This document shows, one piece after another, positions 21,531-31,441 of a DNA stretch of 64,000 nt; positions within the stretch are counted from its first letter, which is position 1; each line of letters opens with the position of its first letter. Both the position numbers and the translations under genes were made by a program. The notes under the pieces are model-generated. The model did no database searches, was not told the DNA's origin, and worked only from the letters and a program-made list of their open reading frames with translations. This DNA is from Sporosarcina sp. JAI121 (GTDB lineage Bacteria; Bacillota; Bacilli; Bacillales_A; Planococcaceae): the NCBI RefSeq assembly GCF_013408665.1, contig NZ_JACCCL010000002.1:1-64000 (forward strand). Direction: 5' to 3'.

Positions 21531-22082
21531 TTTGTGACGTCCGTAGGCAAGTTGAAGCGCTCTTGCAATGATACGGCTCATTTCATATGGCAGATAAAGC
21601 CGCGTGCTTTGCAGGACAGCATGCTCCATGAAACCCGCAATATTGACTATTCCTTTAATGGATACATCTCCAACAGGGGGTAATTCTTTACCTACCGCTT
21701 TACCGGGATGGATGGGTCCGCTATTGAAAAGCAATTGGCCGATAGAGCTGCCTTGTCCCAGGCATGCATCGATTGCTATGATGAAGGCGGCAGGATTGGC
21801 GAGCCTGGTTTCGTCGATATGCTGCTGCAAGTTTAAGGCGTGTAGCGGACTTTCCAATGTTCCGATTACTGGGAAAGGGAATAGGGGTGACTCGGTAAGG
21901 AAAGATCCAGTCAGTGGACCCAGTGAATCGCCCGTGGATCGATCAGTTCCTATACAGAAAAAAATGAGTTCATGCGTGTCAAACGGGATGCGTTGGAGGA
22001 ATAATGAACTAAGTTTCCAAACAGCACCGGTTTCTTTGTAATGAATTCGGTAATCATAAGATGAAGAAAGAGTATCTCGCAT
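21441..22082 (-). CDS. yyaC: Spore protease-like protein YyaC
   Basis: A 213-residue protein of the YyaC family, related to the GPR spore protease fold and restricted to endospore formers. Typical blocks are FFCIGTDRSTGDSLGPLTGS, IIAIDACLGQ and PPVGDVSIKGIVNIAGFME. Its activity in germination or sporulation is not firmly known. The ATG at 22082 follows GGAG with good spacing. The final thirty or so residues are not family-like and lie antisense to the end of the DUF554 gene. The presence of this gene supports a spore-forming host. Confidence 0.9.
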   Translation of the reverse strand: MRDTLSSSYDYRIHYKETGAVWKLSSLFLQRIPFDTHELIFFCIGTDRSTGDSLGPLTGSFLTESPLFPFPVIGTLESPLHALNLQQHIDETRLANPAAFIIAIDACLGQGSSIGQLLFNSGPIHPGKAVGKELPPVGDVSIKGIVNIAGFMEHAVLQSTRLYLPYEMSRIIARALQLAYGRHKSQKVDDSNRNSDNENTGNKIGDPYLRQTN

Positions 22083-22155
22083 GAAAAAACTCCATTTCTT
22101 TTTTATAACACAGTCTACGCTTGCGAATGATTAATTATACGGAAGGAAGAGATTT

Positions 22156-23043
22156 GTGGTATTAACTGTAGTTAAAGATTTTGAAGATATGAAAAAAGAT
22201 GTTGAAGAGGCAGGGAAATTTTTATTTAGTCAGAAGGTTTGGATGGATCTCGCAACGCTGGGACTTAGGATTCTTTTCATCGTCGTGCTCGCTGCCGTTG
22301 TCGTCAATGTAGGGAAAGCAATTATTGCCCGCATATTCAAAGTAAAACTGAAAGGTCCTTTACGACATTCGGAACGTAGGGAGAAGACATTGGTAAAGCT
22401 ATTGCAAAATACGTTAGCCTATGTTGTCTACTTTTCAGCCATTTTAGCCGTCCTTTCCGAATTCTCGATAGATGTAAAAGGACTTCTTGCCGGGGCAGGC
22501 GTACTTGGTCTTGCCGTTGGTTTTGGTGCCCAGAGTCTAGTGAAAGATGTTATCACCGGATTTTTCATTATATTTGAAGATCAATTTTCGGTCGGGGATT
22601 ATGTGCAAATTGGTGCCTCGGAAGGTATTGTAGAAGAAATCGGTTTGCGGACTACAAAGATAAAAAGTTACACAGGAGAAATTTCCATCCTGCCGAATGG
22701 GACAATCAGTCAAGTTGTCAATTACTCCATGGAAAACTCCTTAGCGATTGTCGACGTGACAATACCGTTTGATGTCGGTGTAGATAAGACGGAAAAAATG
22801 ATTGAAGAGTACTTATCAACATTGTTTAAAGAGGATTCCGATTTTATTAATTCACCAAAATTGATCGGGGCCCACGACTTCACGGAAACAGACATGATTG
22901 TTAGGGTTATCGCGGAAACGAAACCAATGCGGCATTTTGATGGTGCGCGAACGATTAGTGTGGGATTGAAAAAGTATTTGGAGCAGCGTGGAATTGAAAT
23001 TCCATATCCGACATTGGTGACGAAATCATTAACTGCCAGCTGA
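22156..23043 (+). CDS. Small-conductance mechanosensitive channel (MscS family)
   Basis: A 295-residue membrane channel of the MscS family, expected to release solutes upon osmotic downshock. There are about three transmembrane helices. The pore-lining helix has GLLAGAGVLGLAVGFGAQSLVKD, described here from 20-residue parts GLLAGAGVLGLAVGF and GAQSLVKD. A cytosolic beta domain follows (VGDYVQIG, ILPNGTISQVVNYS). The start is GTG at 22156 after GGAAGGAAG. It is the first of three plus-strand genes (with DUF951 and ychF) spaced as a possible operon. Confidence 0.93.
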   Translation: MVLTVVKDFEDMKKDVEEAGKFLFSQKVWMDLATLGLRILFIVVLAAVVVNVGKAIIARIFKVKLKGPLRHSERREKTLVKLLQNTLAYVVYFSAILAVLSEFSIDVKGLLAGAGVLGLAVGFGAQSLVKDVITGFFIIFEDQFSVGDYVQIGASEGIVEEIGLRTTKIKSYTGEISILPNGTISQVVNYSMENSLAIVDVTIPFDVGVDKTEKMIEEYLSTLFKEDSDFINSPKLIGAHDFTETDMIVRVIAETKPMRHFDGARTISVGLKKYLEQRGIEIPYPTLVTKSLTAS

Positions 23044-23076
23044 TTGATTCAATGAAGAGAGGAACGTGTAATTTAT

Positions 23077-23274
23077 ATGGAAGCAAAAGTGTTTGGTTTG
23101 AATGATGTAGTGGAAATGAAAAAGCAACATCCATGTGGAACTAACGCGTGGAAAATCATTCGGATGGGAGCCGATATCCGCATTAAATGCGAAGGATGTG
23201 GTCACAGCGTCATGATTCCCCGCAATGAATTTACAAAGAAGATGAAAAAGGTTCTTGTTAAAGCCGAGTCTTGA
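23077..23274 (+). CDS. DUF951 family protein (YyzM-like)
   Basis: A 65-residue protein with one CxxC-type pair (KCEGCGHSVMIPRNEF), probably a small zinc ribbon; it matches the DUF951 family found beside ychF in Firmicutes (YyzM in B. subtilis). The function is unknown. The ATG at 23077 has a distant GAGAGGAAC upstream. Confidence 0.9.
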   Translation: MEAKVFGLNDVVEMKKQHPCGTNAWKIIRMGADIRIKCEGCGHSVMIPRNEFTKKMKKVLVKAES

Positions 23275-23387
23275 CCTTTCCGGGCTACGTGCACCGGTAG
23301 ATGGACAACCGGGCCCGCTGTCCTTATAATGGAAGAGTTGCATACAGAGTGAATGAATGAACATATACATGAAAGGTTGTGGAACGA

Positions 23388-24488
23388 ATGGCATTAACAG
23401 CTGGAATCGTCGGTCTACCAAACGTTGGGAAATCTACATTATTCAACGCGATTACAAAAGCGGGAGCAGAGGCGGCAAACTATCCGTTCTGTACAATTGA
23501 TCCGAACGTCGGCATCGTGGAAGTTCCTGATGAAAGACTTGATAAACTGACAGAGCTTGTTACACCGAAAAAAACAGTGCCGACTGCATTTGAGTTTACG
23601 GATATTGCGGGGATTGTTGAAGGGGCAAGCAAAGGCGAAGGGCTAGGGAATAAATTTCTCATGCACATTCGTGAAGTAGATGCAATCTGTCAAGTCGTCC
23701 GCTGCTTCGTGGACGAAAATATCACGCATGTATCCGGTAAAGTCGATCCAATCGATGATATCGAGATCATCAATCTCGAATTGATTCTTGCGGATATGGA
23801 AAGTGTTGAAAAACGATTGGCACGCGTTACTAAAATGGTGAAACAAAAAGATAAAGTGGCAATGGCAGAAGAACCGATTCTGATTAAACTTAAAGAAGCG
23901 TTTGAAAATGAAATGCCCGCCAGATCTGTTGAATTTACGGATGAGGAATTCATTCTTGCCAAAGGGATGAACCTTCTTACGATTAAACCGATGCTTTATG
24001 TGGCAAACGTTTCAGAAGATGAAGTTGCAAATGCAGATGATAATGAAAACGTTAAAGCTGTTCGTGAATTTGCGGAAAAAGACAACGCACAAGTAATTGT
24101 TGTCTGTGCAAAAATCGAAGAAGAGATGGCTGAACTTGATGATGAGGAAAAAGCGATGTTCCTTGAGGAATTGGGCATCAAGGAGTCAGGTCTTGACCAA
24201 CTCATCAAAGCGTCTTATAAACTGTTGGGCTTCGCAACCTACTTTACGGCAGGGGTACAGGAAGTCCGCGCTTGGACATTCCGCAAAGGGATGAAAGCAC
24301 CGCAATGTGCAGGTATCATCCATACGGACTTCGAACGTGGCTTCATCCGTGCTGAAACAGTGGCATATGATGATTTAGTTGCAACGGGTTCGATGACCGC
24401 CGCTAAAGAAGCCGGCAAAGTCCGCCTCGAAGGAAAAGAATATATTGTCAAGGACGGCGACGTTATGCTGTTCCGTTTTAACGTGTAA
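23388..24488 (+). CDS. ychF: Redox-regulated ATPase YchF
   Basis: A 366-residue P-loop protein of the Obg/YchF family that prefers ATP over GTP and associates with ribosomes. G1 reads GLPNVGKSTLFNAIT, followed by a coiled-coil domain (about 200-260) and the C-terminal TGS domain ending KDGDVMLFRFNV. The ATG at 23388 yields the conserved start MALTAGIVGLPN; an in-frame GTG at 23379 is too close to the ribosome binding site. The length equals that of the Bacillus protein. Confidence 0.97.
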   Translation: MALTAGIVGLPNVGKSTLFNAITKAGAEAANYPFCTIDPNVGIVEVPDERLDKLTELVTPKKTVPTAFEFTDIAGIVEGASKGEGLGNKFLMHIREVDAICQVVRCFVDENITHVSGKVDPIDDIEIINLELILADMESVEKRLARVTKMVKQKDKVAMAEEPILIKLKEAFENEMPARSVEFTDEEFILAKGMNLLTIKPMLYVANVSEDEVANADDNENVKAVREFAEKDNAQVIVVCAKIEEEMAELDDEEKAMFLEELGIKESGLDQLIKASYKLLGFATYFTAGVQEVRAWTFRKGMKAPQCAGIIHTDFERGFIRAETVAYDDLVATGSMTAAKEAGKVRLEGKEYIVKDGDVMLFRFNV

Positions 24489-24493
24489 TAACG

Positions 24494-24540
24494 AAAAAAT
24501 GCCACTCCGATATGTAACATTCCGGGGTGGCATTTTTTAA
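24494..24540. terminator. Bidirectional terminator, ychF / DUF3267
   Basis: AAAAAATGCCAC...GTGGCATTTTTT forms a strong hairpin with A and T runs on either side; it can end both the plus-strand ychF unit and the convergent minus-strand gene. Confidence 0.88.
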
Positions 24541-25118
24541 TTACCAATTTTGTTCTCCAACCCAACCTTTTTTTCCGGCGTATAGGCATATAACTTGGGC
24601 AACTCGGGATCATCCTTTACAACCCAGTCATCCGGCAGCTCTTTTAATTCCTTATACATCGCAAAGTCGCCAGCAGCTCCGCCTATCAATAAAGCGGATA
24701 GGGTAATCAATAATCCGCTTCCGATGGAAAGGCCAATGATGGCTGGCAGGATACCGGTCATCCAAAAAGGCAGAAGCAATGCTTTCCGTATAGCCTGATT
24801 CGTCATAAGCTGGTTGGTCGTTGCATACGCAATTCCCATCTTCAAGTTGACCCCGACGACCATCCTCCTCCATGGGACACCTCCAAAAGCTCGAAAACCA
24901 AGCAGATGAAAAAACTCATGTAAGATGATCAGTAGGATATAGCCGACAATGAAATAAACAAAAGACCACCAACTGATTGAAAATGCAAAACCGCCGATTA
25001 AGAAAAATTTTAGAAACCACAATAAAACAAAGGCTCCACCAGTAAAAACCAAACTACGTTTTGCCACTTTCGGTAAATCGACCTCAATTATTTTATCGGG
25101 TTCGGGAAATTCATTCAA
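24537..25118 (-). CDS. DUF3267 membrane protein, putative zinc metalloprotease
   Basis: A membrane protein of about 193 residues with four or five hydrophobic segments and an HExxH zinc-protease motif (LHEFFHLLGFRAFGG) inside a membrane helix. This fits the DUF3267 family; substrate and role are unknown. The TTG at 25118 lies seven bases after GAGGTG and is my preferred start; a GTG at 25127 is in frame but overlaps the ribosome binding site. It is transcribed opposite to its neighbours. Confidence 0.8.
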   Translation of the reverse strand: MNEFPEPDKIIEVDLPKVAKRSLVFTGGAFVLLWFLKFFLIGGFAFSISWWSFVYFIVGYILLIILHEFFHLLGFRAFGGVPWRRMVVGVNLKMGIAYATTNQLMTNQAIRKALLLPFWMTGILPAIIGLSIGSGLLITLSALLIGGAAGDFAMYKELKELPDDWVVKDDPELPKLYAYTPEKKVGLENKIGN

Positions 25119-25215
25119 AAAGATCACCTCATTCTAAAAGTATACAATAAAATAGTTGAAACACGAACGATGTTATGATAACATGTACTGATGTGAGTAA
25201 TATAATTACTTACTC

Positions 25216-25244
25216 CTTGCCCGCTGACATCAGCAGGGCCCAAG
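25216..25244 (+). promoter_or_regulatory. rpsF leader hairpin, possible S6:S18 autoregulatory site
   Basis: Just ahead of the rpsF ribosome binding site CTTGCCC-GCTGA is mirrored by TCAGC-AGGG-CCCAAG, giving a hairpin with a C-rich internal loop. Bacterial rpsF leaders bind the S6:S18 complex through a CCG-containing bulge, and this position fits. The match is by position and shape only. Confidence 0.45.
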
Positions 25245-25265
25245 TCCATAAGGAGGTGACTACAG

Positions 25266-25553
25266 ATGAGAAAGTACGAAATTATGTACATTATCCGCCC
25301 AACAGTAGAAGACGAAGCGAAAAAAGCGTTGATTGAACGTTTTGACGAAGTCCTTGTTTCTAACGGTGCGGAAAACATCGAGTCGAAAGAGTGGGGCAAG
25401 CGCCGTCTTGCTTACGAAATCGACGATTTACGTGAAGGTTTCTATCAGCTTATCAAGTTGAATGCTGAAACTAAAGCAATCGATGAATTTACACGTCTTG
25501 CGAACATCAACGAAGAAATCATTCGTCACATGGTCGTTCGTATCGAAGACTGA
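25266..25553 (+). CDS. rpsF: 30S ribosomal protein S6
   Basis: A 95-residue small-subunit protein that pairs with S18. It begins [19 protein letters not shown] and shows [18 protein letters not shown]. The ATG follows AAGGAGGTG at ideal spacing. First gene of the rpsF-ssb-rpsR operon. Confidence 0.99.
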   Translation: MRKYEIMYIIRPTVEDEAKKALIERFDEVLVSNGAENIESKEWGKRRLAYEIDDLREGFYQLIKLNAETKAIDEFTRLANINEEIIRHMVVRIED

Positions 25554-25611
25554 TCCATATATGACTATAAACAGGTGAAACTTACAAAATGATGAGGGAG
25601 GTTGAATTCTG

Positions 25612-26136
25612 ATGATTAACCGAGTTGTTTTAGTAGGGCGATTGACAAAGGATCCTGAGCTCAAGTATACACAAACCGGCATCGCTGTAACACGTTTTAC
25701 GTTAGCAGTGAATCGTGCATTCCAAAACGCGTCAGGCGAAAGGGAAGCTGATTTTGTCAGTTGCGTAGCTTGGAGAAAACAGGCTGAGAATGTTGCTAAC
25801 TTCTTGAGAAAAGGAAGTCTTGCCGGAGTGGATGGCCGTATTCAGACGGGCAGCTTTGAAGGACAAGATGGAAAGCGTGTTTATACAACCGAAGTTGTTG
25901 CAGATAGCACGCAATTTCTTGAGCCGCGCAACGCATCTGGCGACAATAGGTCGGGAGCTAGCACCGGAGCACCTTATCAAGGTTCTCAACAGGGCGGACA
26001 ACCGAGCTATCAGAATCAGCAGCCAAATCAACAATACCAACAGCCTAACCAGCAAAACTATACACGTACTGACGATGATCCATTCTCGACAGGCGGAGGC
26101 CCGATCGAAGTATCGGACGACGACCTGCCGTTCTAA
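25612..26136 (+). CDS. ssb: Single-stranded DNA-binding protein
   Basis: A 174-residue protein with an N-terminal OB fold ([20 protein letters not shown], then [13 protein letters not shown]), a glutamine/asparagine-rich linker and the acidic C-terminal tip DDDLPF that recruits partner proteins. It protects single-stranded DNA at forks and in repair. It sits between rpsF and rpsR in the conserved operon. Confidence 0.98.
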   Translation: MINRVVLVGRLTKDPELKYTQTGIAVTRFTLAVNRAFQNASGEREADFVSCVAWRKQAENVANFLRKGSLAGVDGRIQTGSFEGQDGKRVYTTEVVADSTQFLEPRNASGDNRSGASTGAPYQGSQQGGQPSYQNQQPNQQYQQPNQQNYTRTDDDPFSTGGGPIEVSDDDLPF

Positions 26137-26194
26137 GATCGAATGCGTATAGTTAAACATTTATCAAAGAAAACGAGAAGGAGGGGAAACGCAT

Positions 26195-26431
26195 ATGGCA
26201 CCACGTCGTGGAGGGAAAAGACGCCGTAAGGTTTGTTATTTCACATCAAACAACATTACAAAAATCGATTATAAAGATACTGACTTGCTTAAGAAATTCA
26301 TTTCTGAGCGTGGGAAGATCTTACCTCGCCGTGTTACAGGTACAAGCGCGAAGTATCAGCGTAAACTGACACTTGCAATCAAACGCTCACGTATCATGGC
26401 ACTTCTTCCATTCAGTTCGGAAGAAAGATAA
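26195..26431 (+). CDS. rpsR: 30S ribosomal protein S18
   Basis: A 78-residue basic protein with the S18 signature ([34 protein letters not shown]). The ATG follows AAGGAGGGG. Last gene of the rpsF-ssb-rpsR operon, followed by a strong terminator. Confidence 0.99.
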   Translation: MAPRRGGKRRRKVCYFTSNNITKIDYKDTDLLKKFISERGKILPRRVTGTSAKYQRKLTLAIKRSRIMALLPFSSEER

Positions 26432-26443
26432 TTTTATTTTGAT

Positions 26444-26492
26444 GAACCGCCTCGTCAAACCGGTACAACCGGGATGGGGGCGGTTTTTTTAT
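26444..26492 (+). terminator. Terminator after rpsR
   Basis: AACCGCC...GGGGGCGGTT with an inner CCGG pair and seven T residues. Confidence 0.85.
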
Positions 26493-26522
26493 ACAATCGA
26501 ATTAAGTACATACGTTCCACTT

Positions 26523-26552
26523 TTGGTCTAAATGCTAAAATCATGATACAAT
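26523..26552 (+). promoter_or_regulatory. Probable promoter of the yybS-gdpP-rplI unit
   Basis: TTGGTC (26523-26528), an 18-base spacer and TACAAT (26547-26552). It lies just upstream of a leader with alternative hairpins. Confidence 0.45.
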
Positions 26553-26560
26553 TAAAGCAA

Positions 26561-26643
26561 CTGTCCATCGTTATAGTTCTGGACAGAGTAGTAATACAAG
26601 TGGATAGAACTTGTCGTCCAGCGATAGACCGGAGGAATCTATA
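26561..26643 (+). promoter_or_regulatory. Structured leader with competing hairpins upstream of yybS
   Basis: CTGTCCA (26561-26567) can pair with TGGACAG (26580-26586). Alternatively the overlapping CTGGAC (26579-26584) can pair with GTCCAG (26616-26621), enclosing an inner ACAAGT/ACTTGT stem. The two outer stems share bases and cannot coexist. A third small stem, ATAGA/TCTAT, would place the GGAGG ribosome binding site in its loop. I recognise no known riboswitch family here. Confidence 0.45.
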
Positions 26644-26645
26644 TT

Positions 26646-27584
26646 ATGCAAGATAATGCTAGGAAAATTACGTACGGAGCGATGATGATAGCATTGTTTG
26701 CGGTCTTGCTTGCAGTATCGTTATATACACCGCTGATTGGCAATATCACGATGTTTTTCATTCCGTTGCCGATTATTCTTTATAGGCTGAAATATGATCG
26801 CGCTTCGTCGCTTCTCATGGCGGCAGCAGGTATCATGCTGTCTATGCTGATCGGTGGAATTCTGCTGTTACCGTTCGCATTCATCCACGGTATTATAGGA
26901 TTCGTCGTCGGGGAAACAGTCAGGATGGGAAAAACAAAATTCTATATCTTTATGGCTACCGGACTCACATTGCTTCTAACGACGATTGTTATGTATGTCG
27001 GAGCCGTCTTATTATTCGGTTTCAATATGATTGATGAATTGCTGACAATCATGGAGGACAGCCAAGAACAAGTGAAGTCGATGATGGCCCGTTACGGGAG
27101 TCTACCGGATAATTATGATGAAGTTATTTCTTCAACATTTTTGGCTTATCAAAACACGATTCCCTCCATATTCATGATGAGTGTTTTCATGTTGGCATTC
27201 ATCATCCTCACATTGAACCTGGGAGTCGCAAAACGACTTAAATTTGAAGTTCCAAAGTTCCCGCCGTTCCGGGAAATGAAATTACCTGTCATTACAGTGA
27301 TTCTTTATGGAGCGATACTTCTAATTTCCCTTCTCATGGAAATGCAACCGGGGACGAATCTCTATTTGATTACTGGCAATGCCACTGTTATTTTAAGATT
27401 CCTGTTTCTATTGCAAGGTATTTCATTCATCCACTACTATATGAATGAAATGAAATCGCCGAAAGTAGTGACAGTCATTGCCACGATTTTTGCATTGCTG
27501 TTGACCCCGGTGACAACACTTATTGGGATACTTGATACGGGAGCGAATATACGTGCCTGGGTCAAAAAAGACAAGTCTAAGTAA
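26646..27584 (+). CDS. yybS: YybS family membrane protein (DUF2232)
   Basis: A 312-residue integral membrane protein with about eight hydrophobic segments, matching the DUF2232/YybS family always located ahead of gdpP and rplI in Bacillales. Its function is unknown; the fold resembles substrate-binding subunits of ECF transporters, which is only a suggestion. The ATG follows CCGGAGGAATCTATATT. The gene ends twelve bases before gdpP. Confidence 0.92.
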   Translation: MQDNARKITYGAMMIALFAVLLAVSLYTPLIGNITMFFIPLPIILYRLKYDRASSLLMAAAGIMLSMLIGGILLLPFAFIHGIIGFVVGETVRMGKTKFYIFMATGLTLLLTTIVMYVGAVLLFGFNMIDELLTIMEDSQEQVKSMMARYGSLPDNYDEVISSTFLAYQNTIPSIFMMSVFMLAFIILTLNLGVAKRLKFEVPKFPPFREMKLPVITVILYGAILLISLLMEMQPGTNLYLITGNATVILRFLFLLQGISFIHYYMNEMKSPKVVTVIATIFALLLTPVTTLIGILDTGANIRAWVKKDKSK

Positions 27585-27596
27585 GGGGATGGGACA

Positions 27597-29576
27597 ATGA
27601 CGTCGTTTTTTAGAAAAAGGGCAATACGTTATCCATTGACGGTATTGTCGATTCTGGGCGTAATGGCGGCAGTGCTCCTGCTCCTGACTCAGTTTTGGTC
27701 GGGACTGATTTTCTCCGTCCTATTTACAGCAGCAGCGGGAATTGCGTGGAAAGTTGAAGAGCAGACCTATATTGAAACAGAAAAACGCATAGAAACTTTA
27801 TCATACAGAGTGAAGAAGGTCGGGGAAGAAGCGCTTCTTGAATTGCCAATTGGAATCATCTTGATCAACGATAAAAGTATCGTTGAGTGGGCGAATCCAT
27901 ATGCCGCAAAATTGTTCACGCAAACGGATTCTTTGATTGGTGATGAATTGTATGATCTGTCAGAACAATTCCGGTCGATTATTAAGAGTGATAATCCAGA
28001 AAACAATGTATTGACCGTAGGAGAACAGTCTTATAAGGTTTTTTACAAAGCGGAAGAGAAACTTATTTATCTGTTCGACATCACTGAGCAATTGGTGATG
28101 GAATCGCTATATTACGAAGATCGTACAGTACTCGGTATCATTCTTGTCGATAACTATGATGAACTTTCGCAGGCGATGGATGATCAGACGAGGAGCCAGC
28201 TCAATTCCCTCGTAACCTCACTAGTGAACAGATGGGGAATTGAAAATGGTATTTTTGTAAAAAGAATTGCAACGGACCGTTTTCTCGCGGTATCCAATGA
28301 AGCAACCTTGGCTGATCTGGAAAAAACAAAGTTCTCGATATTGGATGATATCCGCGAAACGACAGCCAAGCAGAGTACAGCTTTGACGCTCAGCATCGGT
28401 GTCGGCGTCGGATCGACCTCACTAATTGAATTAGGGGAACTGGCACAGTCCAGTCTCGATCTTGTCCTAGGACGCGGTGGCGACCAAGTGGCCATCAAGC
28501 GTTCTGATGGAAAGCTGAAGTTTTACGGCGGTAAAACAAACCCCGTTGAAAAAAGGACGAGAGTACGGGCGAGAGTCATTTCCCACGCTTTGCGAGACCT
28601 CATCCAAGGCAGTGATAAAGTATTTGTCATGGGCCATAAATTACCGGACATGGATGCAATCGGAGCAGCGATCGGCGTTCGGAAAATGGCCCGCATGAAC
28701 AATGTGGAAGGCCATATCGTCGTTAACTTCAATGAGCTGGACGGAAGTGTCACCCGCTTAATGGACGAAATTAAGCGTGATACGGATCTGTTCAATCAGT
28801 TCATCACACCTGATGAGACGCTCGCGATGATGACGGAGAAGTCATTGATTATCGTAGTGGATACGCATAAACCTAGTATGGTCATTGACGAACGTGTCCT
28901 CGGCAAGGCAGAAAAGGTGGTTGTCATCGATCACCATCGCCGCGGGGAAGAATTCATAAATAATACGATGCTTGTCTATATGGAGCCTTATGCATCATCC
29001 ACTGCAGAGCTGGTCACTGAATTGATCGAATACCAGCCGAAACATGAAAAGCTCACGATGCTTGAATCGACAGCACTCCTGGCAGGTATTATCGTTGATA
29101 CAAAGAGCTTCACGCTACGAACAGGGTCCAGGACATTTGAAGCTGCTTCCTATTTGCGGACAAATGGAGCGGATACCATACTCGTCCAACGACTCTTAAA
29201 AGAGGATATCGATACGTACGTTCAGCGGGCTAAATTGATTGAGACGGTTGAATTGTCCAATGATGGTGTTGCAATCGCAAAAGGGCAGGGACAGACTGTG
29301 TATGGCACAGTCCTGATTGCCCAAACTGCCGACATTCTTCTTACAATGCAAGGCGTTGCGGCGTCCTTTGTCATTGCAGCCCGTGCAGATGGTAAAATCG
29401 GTATAAGCGCCCGTTCACTTGGTGAATTGAATGTTCAACTCATCATGGAGGAACTCGGTGGAGGCGGTCATTTGACAAATGCAGCATGTCAGCTTGACGT
29501 CGAATCAGTCGAAGAAGCGGAAGAAATGCTGAAGACCGTATTAACAACAAAAATTGAAAGGGGAAATTCATTATGA
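27597..29576 (+). CDS. gdpP: Cyclic di-AMP phosphodiesterase GdpP
   Basis: A 659-residue membrane enzyme that hydrolyses c-di-AMP to pApA, controlling potassium and cell-wall homeostasis. Two N-terminal transmembrane helices (about 12-55) precede a PAS-like domain (about 80-165) and a degenerate GGDEF domain (about 170-305). The DHH phosphoesterase domain has [18 protein letters not shown] and VIDHHRR; the C-terminal DHHA1 domain has [12 protein letters not shown]. The ATG follows AGGGGATGGGAC. It overlaps rplI by four bases. Confidence 0.97.
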   Translation: MTSFFRKRAIRYPLTVLSILGVMAAVLLLLTQFWSGLIFSVLFTAAAGIAWKVEEQTYIETEKRIETLSYRVKKVGEEALLELPIGIILINDKSIVEWANPYAAKLFTQTDSLIGDELYDLSEQFRSIIKSDNPENNVLTVGEQSYKVFYKAEEKLIYLFDITEQLVMESLYYEDRTVLGIILVDNYDELSQAMDDQTRSQLNSLVTSLVNRWGIENGIFVKRIATDRFLAVSNEATLADLEKTKFSILDDIRETTAKQSTALTLSIGVGVGSTSLIELGELAQSSLDLVLGRGGDQVAIKRSDGKLKFYGGKTNPVEKRTRVRARVISHALRDLIQGSDKVFVMGHKLPDMDAIGAAIGVRKMARMNNVEGHIVVNFNELDGSVTRLMDEIKRDTDLFNQFITPDETLAMMTEKSLIIVVDTHKPSMVIDERVLGKAEKVVVIDHHRRGEEFINNTMLVYMEPYASSTAELVTELIEYQPKHEKLTMLESTALLAGIIVDTKSFTLRTGSRTFEAASYLRTNGADTILVQRLLKEDIDTYVQRAKLIETVELSNDGVAIAKGQGQTVYGTVLIAQTADILLTMQGVAASFVIAARADGKIGISARSLGELNVQLIMEELGGGGHLTNAACQLDVESVEEAEEMLKTVLTTKIERGNSL

Positions 29577-30019
29577 AAGTAATCTTTTTGAAAGACGTTA
29601 AAGGTGTAGGAACTAAAGGTGACATGAAAGAGGTATCGGTAGGTTACGCACAAAACTTCCTGCTGAAAAACAAATTGGCTGTCGAAGCGACACCAGGTAA
29701 TATTAGCAGGCTTGAAGGCCAACAGAAACGGGCCGAGAAGGACGCTGCGGAAGAATTGGCGGAAGCGAGAGTGTTGAAAGAACAGATTGATAAAATTACG
29801 GTTGAAATGAAAGCGAAGTCGGGCGAAGGCGGCAGACTGTTCGGATCGATTACAACAAAACAGATTGCGGAAGCATTGCATAAAACGGAAGGCATTAAAG
29901 TGGACCGCCGTAAAATGGAATTACCTGACGCAATTCGTGCACTAGGTTTCACGAATGTGCCTGTAAAGATCCATCCGGACGTTACAGCAACATTCAAGGT
30001 ACATGTTGTAGAAGAATGA
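29573..30019 (+). CDS. rplI: 50S ribosomal protein L9
   Basis: A 148-residue two-domain ribosomal protein with the N-terminal [20 protein letters not shown] and a long central helix. The ATG overlaps the gdpP stop (ATGA), so translation is coupled. It precedes the replicative helicase by 16 bases. Confidence 0.98.
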   Translation: MKVIFLKDVKGVGTKGDMKEVSVGYAQNFLLKNKLAVEATPGNISRLEGQQKRAEKDAAEELAEARVLKEQIDKITVEMKAKSGEGGRLFGSITTKQIAEALHKTEGIKVDRRKMELPDAIRALGFTNVPVKIHPDVTATFKVHVVEE

Positions 30020-30035
30020 TAAGGAGATTGAATAG

Positions 30036-31391
30036 ATGAACCAGATGATCGATCGCATCCCACCACATAATAACGAAGCGGAACAGTCGGTCATAGGGGC
30101 GATATTCCTCGAGCCGCAGGCACTCATAACGGCGGCTGAACTTCTCATGCCGGAAGATTTTTATCGGATGGCGCATGAAAAAATCTTCCAAACGATGATT
30201 AACCTGAGCGATAAAGGACAGGCGATAGATGTCGTGACGGTGACGGAGGAACTATCCGCCAAAAAAGAACTAGAGGATGTCGGTGGTATTTCGTATTTAA
30301 CGGAAATTGCCAACTCAGTTCCTACAGCGGCGAATATTGTGCATTACGCGCGTATCGTCGAAGAGAAAGCCCTTCTGCGGCGCCTCATCCGCGTTGCCAC
30401 GTCAATCGTTGAGGATGGCTTTGCAAGGGAAGACGAAGTGGAAGCCCTCCTCTCAGAAGCGGAAAAGAAGATGATGGAAGTTTCCAACCGGAAAAATGCC
30501 GGTGATTTCCGTCATATTAAAGACGTTCTCGTGGAAACGTATGACAACATCGAACTTCTTCATACGCAGAAAGGGGACGTCACGGGTATCCCGACAGGTT
30601 TCCGTGATCTGGACAAAATCACAGCCGGTTTCCAGCGCAACGACCTAATCATTGTCGCTGCGCGTCCTTCTGTTGGTAAAACGGCATTCGCATTGAACGT
30701 CGCACAAAATGTCGCAACTAAAACAGACGAAAACGTTGCTATCTTCAGTTTGGAGATGGGGGCGGAACAGCTTGTCATGCGGATGCTATGCGCAGAAGGG
30801 AATATTGATGCCCAAGTACTACGGACAGGCGCCCTGGAGGCGGAAGATTGGCGGAAATTGACGATGGCGATGGGCAGTCTTTCAAATGCCGGAATTTTCA
30901 TCGATGATTCCCCCGGTATCCGGGTCAATGACATCCGTTCAAAATGCCGTCGCTTGCAACAGGAGCACGGACTGGGCATGATTATGATCGATTACATGCA
31001 ATTAATTGTAGGTAGCGGCAGCAAGCCGGGTGAAAACCGTCAACAGGAAGTCTCGGAAATTTCCCGATCGTTGAAGGCACTCGCAAGGGAACTGAAAGTG
31101 CCGGTAATTGCACTTTCCCAGCTATCCCGTGGTGTCGAGCAGCGTCAGGATAAGCGCCCGATGATGTCCGATCTCCGGGAGTCAGGGAGTATCGAGCAAG
31201 ATGCGGATATCGTTTCGTTTCTATACCGGGAAGACTATTATGATAAAGAAACTGAAAACCAGAATATGATTGAAATCATCATTGCAAAACAACGGAACGG
31301 TCCGACAGGCACAGTTACCCTTGCTTTTGCAAAGGAATATAACAAGTTTGTCAATATCGACTGGAGCCAGCACGAATCATCCGACTATTAA
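30036..31391 (+). CDS. dnaB: Replicative DNA helicase (DnaB family)
   Basis: A 451-residue hexameric helicase that unwinds the fork; in B. subtilis nomenclature it is called DnaC. The N-terminal primase-interacting domain starts PPHNNEAEQSVIGAIFLEPQ. The RecA-like domain has Walker A ARPSVGKTAFALN, Walker B MIMIDYMQLI and the SQLSRGVEQRQDKRP loop. The ATG follows ATAAGGAGATTG. In B. subtilis purA follows; here an unrelated peptidase gene comes next. No intein or truncation is visible. Confidence 0.98.
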   Translation: MNQMIDRIPPHNNEAEQSVIGAIFLEPQALITAAELLMPEDFYRMAHEKIFQTMINLSDKGQAIDVVTVTEELSAKKELEDVGGISYLTEIANSVPTAANIVHYARIVEEKALLRRLIRVATSIVEDGFAREDEVEALLSEAEKKMMEVSNRKNAGDFRHIKDVLVETYDNIELLHTQKGDVTGIPTGFRDLDKITAGFQRNDLIIVAARPSVGKTAFALNVAQNVATKTDENVAIFSLEMGAEQLVMRMLCAEGNIDAQVLRTGALEAEDWRKLTMAMGSLSNAGIFIDDSPGIRVNDIRSKCRRLQQEHGLGMIMIDYMQLIVGSGSKPGENRQQEVSEISRSLKALARELKVPVIALSQLSRGVEQRQDKRPMMSDLRESGSIEQDADIVSFLYREDYYDKETENQNMIEIIIAKQRNGPTGTVTLAFAKEYNKFVNIDWSQHESSDY

Positions 31392-31441
31392 AAAACACGA
31401 GCATTGCGAGTTCATGAACTCCATATGTTCGTGTTTTTTTC
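31391..31441 (+). terminator. Terminator after dnaB
   Basis: AAAAACACGA...TTCGTGTTTTTTT hairpin with a long loop that itself pairs (GAGTTCATGAACTC). Confidence 0.8.
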
